The notes under the pieces are model-generated. The model was given only the letters and a program-made list of their open reading frames with translations. It did not search any database and was not told the DNA's origin. 21,184 nucleotides of DNA from a virus: positions 1 to 21,184 of the IMG/VR virus record IMGVR_UViG_3300010160_000276. One strand, given 5' to 3'. The translations under genes and the position numbers were made by a program. Numbering within the stretch: the first letter of the stretch is position 1; the number at the start of each line of letters is the position of its first letter. Shown in pieces: positions 7,726 to 14,667 of this stretch.

Positions 7726-8136
7726 TTATGAGCCGGCCGTGACGACCGCTGTCGTGGTCGACAGGGTAAGGTCCCCGTGGAATTGCCACCGATCCATGTC
7801 GATCACATCGGGGTGCGCACGGGCCACCGGCCCCTGCTCGTCGTCCCAGGAACGCACAAAAGCACCTGAGACCACCGTCGATTGGGCGTTGAGCATCGCC
7901 GCCGACGCTGTGGAATACATCGACTCGCATGTTTCCGGGTCCGCGCCGAACAACTCAATGAGCACCCGGGCGCTGGTGGTCACAACGTCGACACGGCTGC
8001 CGCCGATCACGTCCACCCGGACAAACCGCAGCGGCCGTTGTTTCGGCATTTTCGCCGACACCGGCACATTACCGAACGCATCCCGCAGGATCGCCAGCGC
8101 CGTTTTCAACGCGGGCTGCGGCGTCGGCCACGTCAT
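7726..8136 (-). CDS. Tail terminator / tail-completion protein
   Basis: A 136-residue protein immediately before the tail tube gene, where the tail terminator that caps the tube is usually encoded. Visible features are a short N-terminal helix (PALKTALAILRDAFG), a basic strand (KQRPLRFVRVDVIGG), ARVLIELFGADPETCESMYSTA and a C-terminal strand region (WQFHGDLTLSTTTAVV). The pattern of strand, strand, helix and strand, with a late RWQFHGDLTLS-type strand, fits tail terminator folds of the lambda U / HK97 gp10-neighbour type. The ATG at 8136 overlaps the stop of the previous gene (ATGA). The assignment is mainly positional. It could be swapped in role with the 98-residue neighbour. Confidence 0.75.
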   Translation of the reverse strand: MTWPTPQPALKTALAILRDAFGNVPVSAKMPKQRPLRFVRVDVIGGSRVDVVTTSARVLIELFGADPETCESMYSTASAAMLNAQSTVVSGAFVRSWDDEQGPVARAHPDVIDMDRWQFHGDLTLSTTTAVVTAGS

Positions 8137-8429
8137 TTAGCACCGCCAAGAAGCCTCAACAAAAGTTGGTGCTGCGCTTCGTAGCGTTGAGCCGCCGCCG
8201 TCACCGCGACCACGTTGGCACGCCAACGACCTTGCGGGTTCTTGCGGCCCTGCTGTGACGACACGCGGAAATGCTCAGTGTTGGCCGGGTAGCCGTCAAC
8301 GTCACCGAGGGCCTCATTAGCGCCCGCGGCGACATCCTGTGCCACACGCAGAACAAACGACCGCAACTCCGGCAACTGGCGCAACTCGTAGAAGCCCTCG
8401 TTGCGCTCCTCAAAGCGTAGCTCAGGCAT
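8133..8429 (-). CDS. Head-tail connector / neck protein, HK97 gp10-like
   Basis: A 98-residue protein. I chose ATG at 8429 (MPELRFEERNEGFYELRQLP) because it lies two bases after the previous stop. A longer reading from 8519 would overlap that gene by 88 bases and adds a Cys-rich stretch that looks like frame shadow. The body has a helix (SFVLRVAQDVAAGANEAL), then a SSQQGRKNPQGRWRANVVAVT segment with a basic loop followed by a beta strand, the pattern of HK97 gp10-like neck proteins in actinophages. It ends in a helix (AAQRYEAQHQLLLRLL). It probably joins the portal ring to the tail terminator. Its stop overlaps the next start (ATGA). Confidence 0.75.
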   Translation of the reverse strand: MPELRFEERNEGFYELRQLPELRSFVLRVAQDVAAGANEALGDVDGYPANTEHFRVSSQQGRKNPQGRWRANVVAVTAAAQRYEAQHQLLLRLLGGAK

Positions 8430-8431
8430 TC

Positions 8432-8815
8432 TCAAGAACCGAATTCGGATGTCACAGCCACCGACCGAACAGCAATCCGGTACGGCTTTAACCGTTCCTT
8501 CAACGCATTCGTCAACCACGGCCCCGAGGTCGTAGCAGATTCCATGCCGACATGAACGCCAGCGGCTTCCCGCGCAGTGGAGTAGCCGCTGGCGTCATAG
8601 TCAGCGATGGTGATAGAAGGCTTGTCAAACACGGCAGCAACCATCGTCGCAACCACCCGTTTTACAGCATCAGGAACCGGGTTCGGTTCTGTGCCCAAGT
8701 AGGCGGCGACGAGATCGGTGGCCTGGTCAAGTTGATTGTTGACAGACCCCAATTCCGCTGTTGTGAGTGACCGCCCGACGGCGGCCAACACATCAGACGA
8801 AGTTGCATACGCCAT
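8432..8815 (-). CDS. Head-tail adaptor (HK97 gp6-like)
   Basis: A 127-residue protein encoded two bases after the capsid gene, the usual place of the adaptor that docks on the portal. The start is ATG at 8815 (MAYATSSDVLAAVGRSLTTAE). Upstream in-frame extension would run into the capsid gene and is rejected. The sequence is helical with ELGSVNNQLDQATDLVAAYLG and PDAVKRVVATMVAAVFDKPS, then a looser region ending in KERLKPYRIAVRSV. That helix-loop-helix layout, with a proline after a short acidic linker, matches the Gp6 / SPP1 gp15 adaptor class found in actinophages. The role is inferred from position plus layout. Confidence 0.8.
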   Translation of the reverse strand: MAYATSSDVLAAVGRSLTTAELGSVNNQLDQATDLVAAYLGTEPNPVPDAVKRVVATMVAAVFDKPSITIADYDASGYSTAREAAGVHVGMESATTSGPWLTNALKERLKPYRIAVRSVAVTSEFGS

Positions 8816-8817
8816 TG

Positions 8818-9726
8818 TTAGGAGCCAGCGTTGATGACCGCGGCGACCGGAACCGGCGCCGAGCTGTACGCGGTAGCACCGGTCGACAACACGTACCCGT
8901 AGCGGGCCTTGAAGCGCAGGGCCACCATATCTTTTTCGGCCAGGTTGATTCCACCGACGGTGGCCTGATCCAAGAACTTTACGGTGATGTCCTGGCGGAT
9001 GCCCACCCTCACGCGGGAGGAATCCACGATGAGGCACTTGGCCCGCGAGTTGTCCCACGTTCCGTTCTGGCTGAACGAGGTGTTGTAGCCGGCGAACGAC
9101 TCATCACGGAAGATCGGCTGACCGGTGGAATCGCGGATGTTGGCGATTTCGTAGCGGAACGTCAAGTTCGCCAGCAGGGTGTCGGGCAACAAGCCCAACC
9201 CGGCGAGGGTCTTCGCCGAGGTGTTCACCGCACCCACGATGTCCGCCGTGTTGGCAGCACCGGAGGTGATGGCCTGAGTCTGCGAAGCAGTCGAAGCCGC
9301 CGAGTACAGCGCAGCACTAGTCCACGATGCCGGCTTACCGACACCCCAGATGATGGCCTGATCGAGCTTCTGGCCGATGGCCTGACCGGCCAGTGCGGAA
9401 ACCTCCGACAACACGTCGGTGGTGGCGTCAGCGAGAACGTCCTCATGTACAGGCACGATGACGGCGATCTCTTCAACGACCATCGTGGTGTTCTTCCAGC
9501 GGACCTCACTGGTGGGCTTGGTGCCCGAGGAATCCTCGGCCTGTTCGGTGACCCACCCGGCCTGGGGCAGGGCTGCCAGCATCGGCATGTTGGTGGTCTT
9601 CGTACCCAAGTTCACCGTCGGGAAAGCCTGGAGGGCCTGAGAGCCCGCCGCGGCCGCTTGCAGGAGGACTTGCGAATACGCGTCCTCGATGAGGGTCGAG
9701 ACATCTGACCGGTTGATATCAACCAT
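8818..9726 (-). CDS. Major capsid protein, HK97 fold
   Basis: A 302-residue protein directly after the scaffold gene. Recognisable capsid segments are VNLGTKTTNMPMLAALPQAG with WVTE shortly after (start of the HK97 core), then SEVRWKNTTMVVEEIAVIVPVHEDVLAD, ALAGQAIGQKLDQAIIWGVG (spine helix and loop) and the C-terminal VALRFKARYGYVLS strand. There is no long N-terminal delta domain: the core begins near residue 35, consistent with a separate scaffold gene and no visible protease. The start is ATG at 9726 with AAAGGAA upstream. It should form the icosahedral shell and would be the most abundant possible acceptor if the phage glycosylation genes modify virions. Confidence is very high from sequence and position. 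Confidence 0.96.
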   Translation of the reverse strand: MVDINRSDVSTLIEDAYSQVLLQAAAAGSQALQAFPTVNLGTKTTNMPMLAALPQAGWVTEQAEDSSGTKPTSEVRWKNTTMVVEEIAVIVPVHEDVLADATTDVLSEVSALAGQAIGQKLDQAIIWGVGKPASWTSAALYSAASTASQTQAITSGAANTADIVGAVNTSAKTLAGLGLLPDTLLANLTFRYEIANIRDSTGQPIFRDESFAGYNTSFSQNGTWDNSRAKCLIVDSSRVRVGIRQDITVKFLDQATVGGINLAEKDMVALRFKARYGYVLSTGATAYSSAPVPVAAVINAGS

Positions 9727-9755
9727 TTCGTTCTATTTCCTTTCGGATAGCCCGC

Positions 9756-9771
9756 AGAGTGTTTCGACTCT
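9756..9771 (-). other. Small hairpin between scaffold and capsid genes
   Basis: AGAGT and ACTCT pair around a six-base loop in the 55-base gap. CCC and GGG outside could extend the stem across a 2 x 2 internal loop. There is no U-run. It may stabilise the capsid mRNA 5' end, but it is short enough to be chance. Confidence 0.3.
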
Positions 9772-9781
9772 TTGGGGGTTT

Positions 9782-10279
9782 TTATATTTGGGACCGCATG
9801 GCGCGGATTGCCGCAGCCGCACGTTCTTTGGGGTCGAGTGTTTGGTCGGCACTTGTTGCACCGGACTTCAAACCTCGTACAGGTTTGGCGGGTTTGTCCT
9901 GCACCTGTGCAGCACGCCATTCCAGCAGCGCGTCGGCCGCCTGCTCCCATTCTTCGGGAGTTGAACCGGACAACGCCGAGACTGGAACGCCCTTCGCCGC
10001 GGCCACAGAGGCTTTACCGGCGCGTTCACGTTCCGAAGCGAGTTCAGCCTCAAGCTGCTGCGCCCTCTCGGACACCCTTTCCAGCTCTGACTTGGACGCT
10101 TCCTGGAACTCGTCGAACTTGATGGCTTTCGCTTTCAGTTCGTCGAATCCCGCGTATTTCTTCTTCACACCGTCGATGCGCTGCCCAATGATTTTGTCCA
10201 GCGCCTCTTGGGATGTGATGGGTTGGAAATCGCTGCCGTCCTCATTGGTAGCGGCAGTGTTTTCGTCAATCTCGCTCAT
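9782..10279 (-). CDS. Capsid scaffolding protein
   Basis: A 165-residue, highly charged, helical protein just before the capsid gene. It has an acidic N-terminus, ITSQEALDKIIGQRIDGVKKK (a common scaffold opening), a long coiled-coil region about residues 55-90 (SKSELERVSERAQQLEAELASERERAGK), EEWEQAADALLEWRAAQ, and a basic C-terminus ending DPKERAAAAIRAMRSQI. This is the usual organisation of actinophage scaffolds, where the basic end contacts the capsid protein. The ATG at 10279 is preceded by AAAGGGTGA; the GGG can pair with a nearby CCC in a four-base-pair hairpin, so initiation might be modulated. No serine or cysteine protease motif is seen, so capsid maturation protease activity is not apparent here. 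Confidence 0.92.
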   Translation of the reverse strand: MSEIDENTAATNEDGSDFQPITSQEALDKIIGQRIDGVKKKYAGFDELKAKAIKFDEFQEASKSELERVSERAQQLEAELASERERAGKASVAAAKGVPVSALSGSTPEEWEQAADALLEWRAAQVQDKPAKPVRGLKSGATSADQTLDPKERAAAAIRAMRSQI

Positions 10280-10311
10280 GCGGAAATCACCCTTTCGGGG
10301 TTAGTGGTTCA

Positions 10312-10355
10312 GCCCAATTGACCGCTTGGGCGGGGCGTCTATCCCCAACAGGGGG
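10312..10355 (-). other. Structured non-coding gap between portal and scaffold
   Basis: The gap at 10280-10412 contains no usable reading frame. It contains two small inverted repeats: GCCCAA (10312-10317) with TTGGGC (10326-10331), and CCCC (10343-10346) with GGGG (10351-10354). Neither is followed by a U-run on the coding strand. This is the longest gene-free stretch in the structural region and could hold mRNA processing or translation control signals. No promoter with good -35 and -10 boxes was identified. Confidence 0.4.
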
Positions 10356-10412
10356 AAAGCTTTTTAGGGGCAGCGCATTTAGTTAGCGATCAGACGGTGA
10401 AAGTCGACGACT

Positions 10413-11846
10413 TCACTTGGTGACCGCATTGTCAATCATCGGCTTGCCAACCTCAGTAGGCGGATTCGGCATCGTCCCAAGATTAGGTGCCTGCAAAGGC
10501 CGGACTAACCCGTTGGCTTGGCTGCGGTGCAAGGATTCCTTGATGGACTGAATTTTCTGCTGTGTAGCACCAGGAATCATGTCGACCAGCTCTTCAATGG
10601 GGATACCGGAGGCTGCCAACTTTTGGATACCATCCACGACCGCGGCAAAAGACCGGGCCTCTGTGTCCCGCCAAATCACTTCAGACGATTCATCACCAGC
10701 GGTAGACGAATCTCCACTGATTTCGGCGGCAAGCCGGAAACACTGCTCCCACGACTCGCCGAACGTGTCGCGCTTCGACTCGGTCTTACGCTGCTCATTC
10801 GCCTCGGCCGCAGCCAGGGCATCGGCCGACACATGTGACAGTTTCGGATTTAGTTTGGCCGGCGACACCTGGGCTACCGTGGCAATGAACTCCAACATTT
10901 CGGTCAGTTTCGCGTCGTACTGACCGAGGTCGGCGGCCGGATACGACGACGTTTTCACATCCGGGTCCTCGAACGCCCACACCCTCCGCGCCGAGGCTGC
11001 TAACACCTCTGAGGAAGTCCCAGACCAGCCGGTAATCACCTTTTGCGGGAAAGCGCCAAACCTGGACACGATCATCGAATCAAAATTGACTGAATTTAGT
11101 GCCCGCTGCAACACCAGCAGGGGCTCAATCTCCCCCACGATCGTGTCGTCGGCATCCCGGGCATTCACAAACCTGACCACCGGACACACCGATGCGCCGT
11201 GAGCAATGGGCTCCCCCAACGACATCGACCCCAACGTGCGGGCAAAATCAATGCTGTTCGGGTCAATCGACACCGCCGAAGCAGGAACCTCACCCAAATC
11301 CATTGGATACAAATACTCGTCGTCGTAAATGAGAGCTTTACGGCGAGCTTTCGCATCGCAGTTATCGACCCACATCTCAAAGGCGTACTGCGGCCACTCA
11401 TCCATTTGAGGATCTTCATACACGGCCAACAGTTGCCGGGGAGAGCGTGGCCGCCACCGAACATCCCGCTCATCAGAATCCTCATCGCGGGTCACCACAA
11501 CATACGAAGCCCCATAGGTGATCGCCGGCCGGTACACCTCAACCTGGCGGGCATCCATCCGGTTCGACTGCCACATCCTCCAAGCTGGAGCATTCTCCTT
11601 CGCCAACGCAGAGCGATACCCGACAACACACAAGTTCTGCACAAACGCATCCCGCACGAGCGGCAACACATTTTTCATCGACAGCCGTGCAAGGTTCTCA
11701 ATTTCCTTTTCACAACTATCGGGAGTGTTCGGGAAACCGCGGCGGCCCTGCATGTAGTCGTAAATGTTGTCTAAGACAGCAATTTCACGCTGCCGCAACA
11801 ACCACATATCCGAAACGAGGGCGCGAATCTGCTGCTCATCAAGCAC
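10413..11846 (-). CDS. Portal protein, SPP1 Gp6-like
   Basis: A 477-residue protein between the large terminase and the scaffold. It shows the actinophage SPP1 Gp6-like portal pattern: an N-terminal helix (DEQQIRALVSDMWLLRQREI), YDYMQGRRGFP, ARLSMKNVLPLVRDAFVQNL, VGYRSA, then GASYVVVTRDED and RPRSPRQLLAVYEDPQ. Further on are the FDSMIVSRFGAFPQKVITGW stretch, the AQVSPAKLNPKLSHVSADAL segment, and AANEQRKTESKRDTFGESWEQ helices that form the stem and crown. It forms the twelve-subunit ring through which DNA enters and leaves, and docks the terminase. The start is GTG at 11846, with an excellent GAGGAGGAGGG site five bases before it. The nearby ATG at 11839 is out of frame. The site overlaps the terminase stop. 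Confidence 0.94.
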   Translation of the reverse strand: MLDEQQIRALVSDMWLLRQREIAVLDNIYDYMQGRRGFPNTPDSCEKEIENLARLSMKNVLPLVRDAFVQNLCVVGYRSALAKENAPAWRMWQSNRMDARQVEVYRPAITYGASYVVVTRDEDSDERDVRWRPRSPRQLLAVYEDPQMDEWPQYAFEMWVDNCDAKARRKALIYDDEYLYPMDLGEVPASAVSIDPNSIDFARTLGSMSLGEPIAHGASVCPVVRFVNARDADDTIVGEIEPLLVLQRALNSVNFDSMIVSRFGAFPQKVITGWSGTSSEVLAASARRVWAFEDPDVKTSSYPAADLGQYDAKLTEMLEFIATVAQVSPAKLNPKLSHVSADALAAAEANEQRKTESKRDTFGESWEQCFRLAAEISGDSSTAGDESSEVIWRDTEARSFAAVVDGIQKLAASGIPIEELVDMIPGATQQKIQSIKESLHRSQANGLVRPLQAPNLGTMPNPPTEVGKPMIDNAVTK

Positions 11847-11861
11847 CGCAACCCTCCTCCT

Positions 11862-13307
11862 CTAGATGAAACACGCTTTACCTGTCCTAACTTTCGGCTT
11901 GTCGGCAACCTCACCGGAAGTCAAGCCCCATAACGCCAACGTCGCCGCCGTCACCGGGGTGATATCGGACTCCGAATCCTTACGCGACCACCCGAATCCC
12001 GAGTCGCCGATCTTACGTTTACGGGCCGCCGCCAACGCAGAATTGAGCAGCGGCTGATCTAAATGACGCATCCCGCCATCCATGACGGTGTCGTAAAAGT
12101 TTCCGAACGCCGCAGCCATCTGGCGAGCACTAGTAACAGTGACCGTTAATCCCCGCTGACGTAAAGGATCGGCCAGAGAAAATGCCGCCGAGGCCCCATC
12201 CACAACGACTGCCCGAACTTCATGGCGTTCGCACATGTCAACGAACCGTTGGACACCCCAATCCGGTTCCCCGCGGCGCGACTCCACCACATCCACATAA
12301 GGCAACCCTTCGGTGGTCCAGGCGGCCGACGCAATCGTGGCCGTCGACCGGTCCGGGGACACATCAAACGCAATGGCCACGTCGTCGCCGCGGTCCTTCA
12401 AGTTTGCGTCGGCAACAACTTTCCACGAGTCCGCAGAAATCACCCGCTGTGAGCCAGCCGAATCCCACATGCCCAACCGTTCTCGGGCGAAACCTTCATC
12501 GGAGAAGCGTGAGCGTTCGCCCTGGACCACATCCCACTGCAACCGACCACCCAAAGCCGGGTTCGCCGACGAGGCAGACAGCGGGTCGTCCAAATCGGCT
12601 GACCCGGTACACGACCACTCATGCCACGCCAACCGTGACGATTTCCCCGACAGGGCGTCGTCGCGGATACGGGTAAATACTTCCCCGGTCGCGGTCGGCC
12701 CGGGCGGGGTGCCGGTGAAAATCCATTGCGGATTACCGAGTGGCGCCGCCGAAGTCGTGGGCATCAAAGCTTCCAACGCGTCGTCGGAAAGTTCTTGGGC
12801 CTCATCGCACACCAGAACATCGACGGTGAAACCACGACCCGAGCCTTTCGACCGGGCGACGAATTCGACCGAGCCGCCGTTGGTCAGCACGATGGCTTCT
12901 TGGCCGTTGGTGCGCCGAATGTCTTTGACCAGTTCGGCAAGCTCAGGCCATTTGCGGGTGTTCTCAAAGAACGAAGCCAACCGGATGAAGGCTTTGCGGG
13001 CCGTTTTCACTTCGTGGGCGGTGTGCAAAAACTTTTCGCCCAACTGAATCATACCGAACAGCTCGCGCATCTCGAGGATGGCGTTTTTTCCGTTCTGCCG
13101 TGGAACGGCCAGCCCGCAGGAAAGCGACGACCATTTTCCTTGGCGGCCAACGCGGGCCATCCAATCCTCGAGGACTTGGGCTTGCCACAGATCCGGGGCC
13201 AACCCGTAAGAAGACGAAAGAAAGGCGGCGTCTTCGCCGTCCCCACGGAAGCGGCCTTTAGGCGCGACGTGAACCCGCGGCGTCTGCACGCCGAGCGGCA
13301 AGTTCAT
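11862..13307 (-). CDS. terL: Terminase large subunit
   Basis: A 481-residue packaging motor. The ATPase domain has a Walker A-like VPRQNGKN at 68-75 (Lys74), a Walker B VDVLVCDE at 162-169 with catalytic Glu169, and a coupling FTGTPP at 197-202. The nuclease domain has candidate metal ligands Asp315 (AIAFDVSPDRS), Asp370 (AVVVDG) and Asp448 (SESDITPVTAATLALWG). The length is normal for actinophage large subunits that lack a long N-terminal extension. The ATG at 13307 follows GGAAAGGG by eleven bases and lies 50 bases inside the small-subunit gene. The gene ends at a TAG that overlaps the portal ribosome site. The nearby HNH gene suggests cos-type cutting, but this is inferred. Confidence 0.96.
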   Translation of the reverse strand: MNLPLGVQTPRVHVAPKGRFRGDGEDAAFLSSSYGLAPDLWQAQVLEDWMARVGRQGKWSSLSCGLAVPRQNGKNAILEMRELFGMIQLGEKFLHTAHEVKTARKAFIRLASFFENTRKWPELAELVKDIRRTNGQEAIVLTNGGSVEFVARSKGSGRGFTVDVLVCDEAQELSDDALEALMPTTSAAPLGNPQWIFTGTPPGPTATGEVFTRIRDDALSGKSSRLAWHEWSCTGSADLDDPLSASSANPALGGRLQWDVVQGERSRFSDEGFARERLGMWDSAGSQRVISADSWKVVADANLKDRGDDVAIAFDVSPDRSTATIASAAWTTEGLPYVDVVESRRGEPDWGVQRFVDMCERHEVRAVVVDGASAAFSLADPLRQRGLTVTVTSARQMAAAFGNFYDTVMDGGMRHLDQPLLNSALAAARKRKIGDSGFGWSRKDSESDITPVTAATLALWGLTSGEVADKPKVRTGKACFI

Positions 13308-13503
13308 CTAACGCAGTCCCTTTCCGCTGCTGAACCGGGGCCAAGACGTCCAGCTCACGAACGACATCAGCGAGCTGCTTCGTGATCGGGGCAATATCTT
13401 TCGGCGCCCCATCAAAGTCGTCGACCAAGCCGGCCAAATAGTCACGTAACGCCGTCAACGACGCCACCCGATTCCCCGAGGAGAACGCGTCAGCGACAGT
13501 CAC
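13258..13503 (-). CDS. terS: Terminase small subunit
   Basis: An 81-residue helical protein overlapping the start of the large subunit by 50 bases. Key segments are RVASLTALRDYLAGLVDDFD, KDIAPITKQLADVVRELDVL and KGTALDELAARRADAAG, the pattern of short actinophage small subunits that bind DNA at the packaging site. I chose GTG at 13503 (VTVADAF). A TTG at 13512 would add three residues and also lacks a clear ribosome site. Further extension has no start codon before a stop. Initiation may depend on coupling, because the 40-residue lipoprotein gene ends at 13490, just inside this gene. The start is uncertain, the family assignment good. Confidence 0.82.
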   Translation of the reverse strand: MTVADAFSSGNRVASLTALRDYLAGLVDDFDGAPKDIAPITKQLADVVRELDVLAPVQQRKGTALDELAARRADAAGSRRA

Positions 13504-13612
13504 TGCACCCAACAGCCGGCAAGGACTGATTGGGCAACACCAAATCCTGACCGGTCTTGCAACCCGCCAGAATTGACGCCGACACCATCAGCATTACAGC
13601 GATTTTTCTCAT
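13490..13612 (-). CDS. Small lipoprotein (40 residues)
   Basis: A short gene with clear lipoprotein features. It has Met-Arg-Lys at the N-terminus, a hydrophobic segment to residue 17 and a lipobox L15-A16-G17-C18, so signal peptidase II would leave a 23-residue mature peptide anchored at Cys18. The mature part begins CKTGQDLVLP and ends in GCSDCR. The ATG at 13612 is preceded by GGAG five bases upstream and forms a TGATG junction with the 59-residue gene. The stop overlaps the terminase small-subunit start. It is not a normal part of the packaging module. Possible roles are superinfection exclusion, as in other phage lipoproteins, or an aid to lysis. The function is not known. Gene reality is supported by start signals, overlaps and the lipobox. 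Confidence 0.68.
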   Translation of the reverse strand: MRKIAVMLMVSASILAGCKTGQDLVLPNQSLPAVGCSDCR

Positions 13613-13791
13613 CAGCTCTCCGGGTTTTCGGTGGTCGGGGGGATATTCGCCGCAGCCCTGAGCTGCGGCGTGCCTGTGGGCTCAGGGGTTGGCCCCCAGC
13701 CCGGTCCAGCGTCCTCTATGGCCTTCATTGCCGCCTGGATGCGCGCTGCACCCAGTCCGCGACGCCAGGAAGAATCACCACTGTCTGCCAT
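13612..13791 (-). CDS. Small protein of unknown function (59 residues)
   Basis: This reading frame fills the gap between the HNH gene and the lipoprotein gene. It begins MADSGDSSWRRGLGAARIQA, continues as an amphipathic helix to about residue 28, and has a Pro/Thr-rich second half (GWGPTPEPTGTPQLRAAANI). It shares its last bases with the next start (TGATG) and overlaps the HNH end by 17 bases, the same spacing style as its neighbours. No good ribosome site precedes the ATG, so translation would depend on coupling. I recognise no family. A different reading frame in part of this stretch (13725-13961) is mostly inside HNH and is rejected. It is probable but not certain that this gene is real. 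Confidence 0.55.
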   Translation of the reverse strand: MADSGDSSWRRGLGAARIQAAMKAIEDAGPGWGPTPEPTGTPQLRAAANIPPTTENPES

Positions 13792-14032
13792 GAGTGTGCG
13801 TGGCCGGCTGCTTGTTGTATCGCTTCTGGTTGCAGATGCGGTGCGCTGGCTTGAGCTCGCCGTTGCGGTTGTCGCCTCCGCGTGTCACTGCGATGACGTG
13901 GTCTGCTGACCATGACATGGGATGGGGTGATTTGAACTGTTCGTCTATCCACTGTCCGCAAAGCCAGCAGGTGTCTTCGTTGCGGATCTTCTTGCGGTTG
14001 CGTAGGTAGGCGCGGTCTTTTGTTCGGCTCAT
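13775..14032 (-). CDS. HNH endonuclease
   Basis: An 85-residue HNH nuclease starting MSRTKDRAYLRNRKKI. The zinc and active-site pattern is clear: CWLC at 22-25, SADHVIAV with the catalytic Asp-His pair, an Asn in GGDNRNGELKPAH, and HRICNQKR providing the last His and Cys. Small phage HNH proteins beside terminase genes are known to assist terminase cutting in cos-type packaging, and the position here fits that role. I chose ATG at 14032, which overlaps the preceding stop (ATGA). An upstream extension to 14164 adds a proline- and arginine-rich stretch that lies wholly inside the glycosyltransferase gene and is rejected. The ribosome site is modest (AAGGCGG). Confidence 0.93.
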   Translation of the reverse strand: MSRTKDRAYLRNRKKIRNEDTCWLCGQWIDEQFKSPHPMSWSADHVIAVTRGGDNRNGELKPAHRICNQKRYNKQPATHTHGRQW

Positions 14033-14667
14033 AGTGTCACCGCCTTGTCTGTCCAAATGTCGCGTGTTCCTGTTCGGTAGGCGATGCGGCCTGGTGGCCG
14101 AGGGAGTTTGTCGTGGTGTCGGAACAGGGTGGGTAGGTCTGCGTGGTCGATGAGTGATGGCCATGTGTAGGCGACGTCAATGAAGTTGTTGGTTGCCCAG
14201 TGGGAAATGGCTTCGTCGATGGGGAAGAAGTCGGGTAGCTGGTTGAGGTGGTCAAGCATGGATTGGGTGTGGTCGGTGCGTACAGCCACGGCGACGGCGT
14301 GGAGTAGTTGGCGGCTAATGATCCAGTGTGCGTCGGCGGCGTCCGCTCGGGCGATGGCTTGTTGTTTGTCTCGCTCGATGTCAAGTTGTGGGAGATGGTG
14401 TTTTCCCAGGTAGAAGGACACGATTGGTGCGGGTGTGGTAGCGAGTGCTTGCGTTGCCTGGTCTAGGAATTTGTCTACGGGGATCGCGTCGTCTTCGAGG
14501 ACGATGGACCATTCTGTGGACTGTTCGGCAAGGTGTTTCCACACTTTTTTGTGGTTGGCGTTGCAACCGAGTGTGCCGTCATCAACGGATAGGTAGGTGG
14601 CTTCAACATGATCGGCAAGTCCGCTGGCCTGCTCAAGTCGGGCTGTGTGAGCGACTATTCCGATCAT
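14029..14667 (-). CDS. Glycosyltransferase, GT25-like
   Basis: A 212-residue enzyme resembling the LPS-biosynthesis family 25 of glycosyltransferases. Visible features are an N-terminal MIGIVAHTAR strand, GCNANHKKVWKHLAE (residues 34-48), WSIVLEDDAIP (53-63) with the acidic LEDDA that would bind the donor sugar and metal, a FYLGKHHLP segment, and PIDEAISHWATNN (149-161) as a second acidic element. The product is shorter than many members, so it may be a minimal catalytic domain. It has no signal peptide and should be cytoplasmic. It is the last gene of the six-gene cassette and overlaps both neighbours by four bases. Donor and acceptor cannot be read from the sequence. Confidence 0.83.
   Translation of the reverse strand: MIGIVAHTARLEQASGLADHVEATYLSVDDGTLGCNANHKKVWKHLAEQSTEWSIVLEDDAIPVDKFLDQATQALATTPAPIVSFYLGKHHLPQLDIERDKQQAIARADAADAHWIISRQLLHAVAVAVRTDHTQSMLDHLNQLPDFFPIDEAISHWATNNFIDVAYTWPSLIDHADLPTLFRHHDKLPRPPGRIAYRTGTRDIWTDKAVTL

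Noticed and set aside
8767-9708. Plus-strand reading frame of 313 codons opposite the capsid gene
   Set aside because: It is an antisense shadow of the major capsid gene. The product is low-complexity Arg/Gly/Asp-rich with no recognisable domain.
13725-13961. 78-codon minus-strand frame across the HNH gene
   Set aside because: It is mostly inside HNH in another frame, is Arg/Gln-rich and has no junction with neighbours.
14033-14164. N-terminal extension of the HNH nuclease
   Set aside because: The added residues are Pro/Arg/Thr-rich, lie fully inside the GT25-like gene and precede the well placed ATGA junction.
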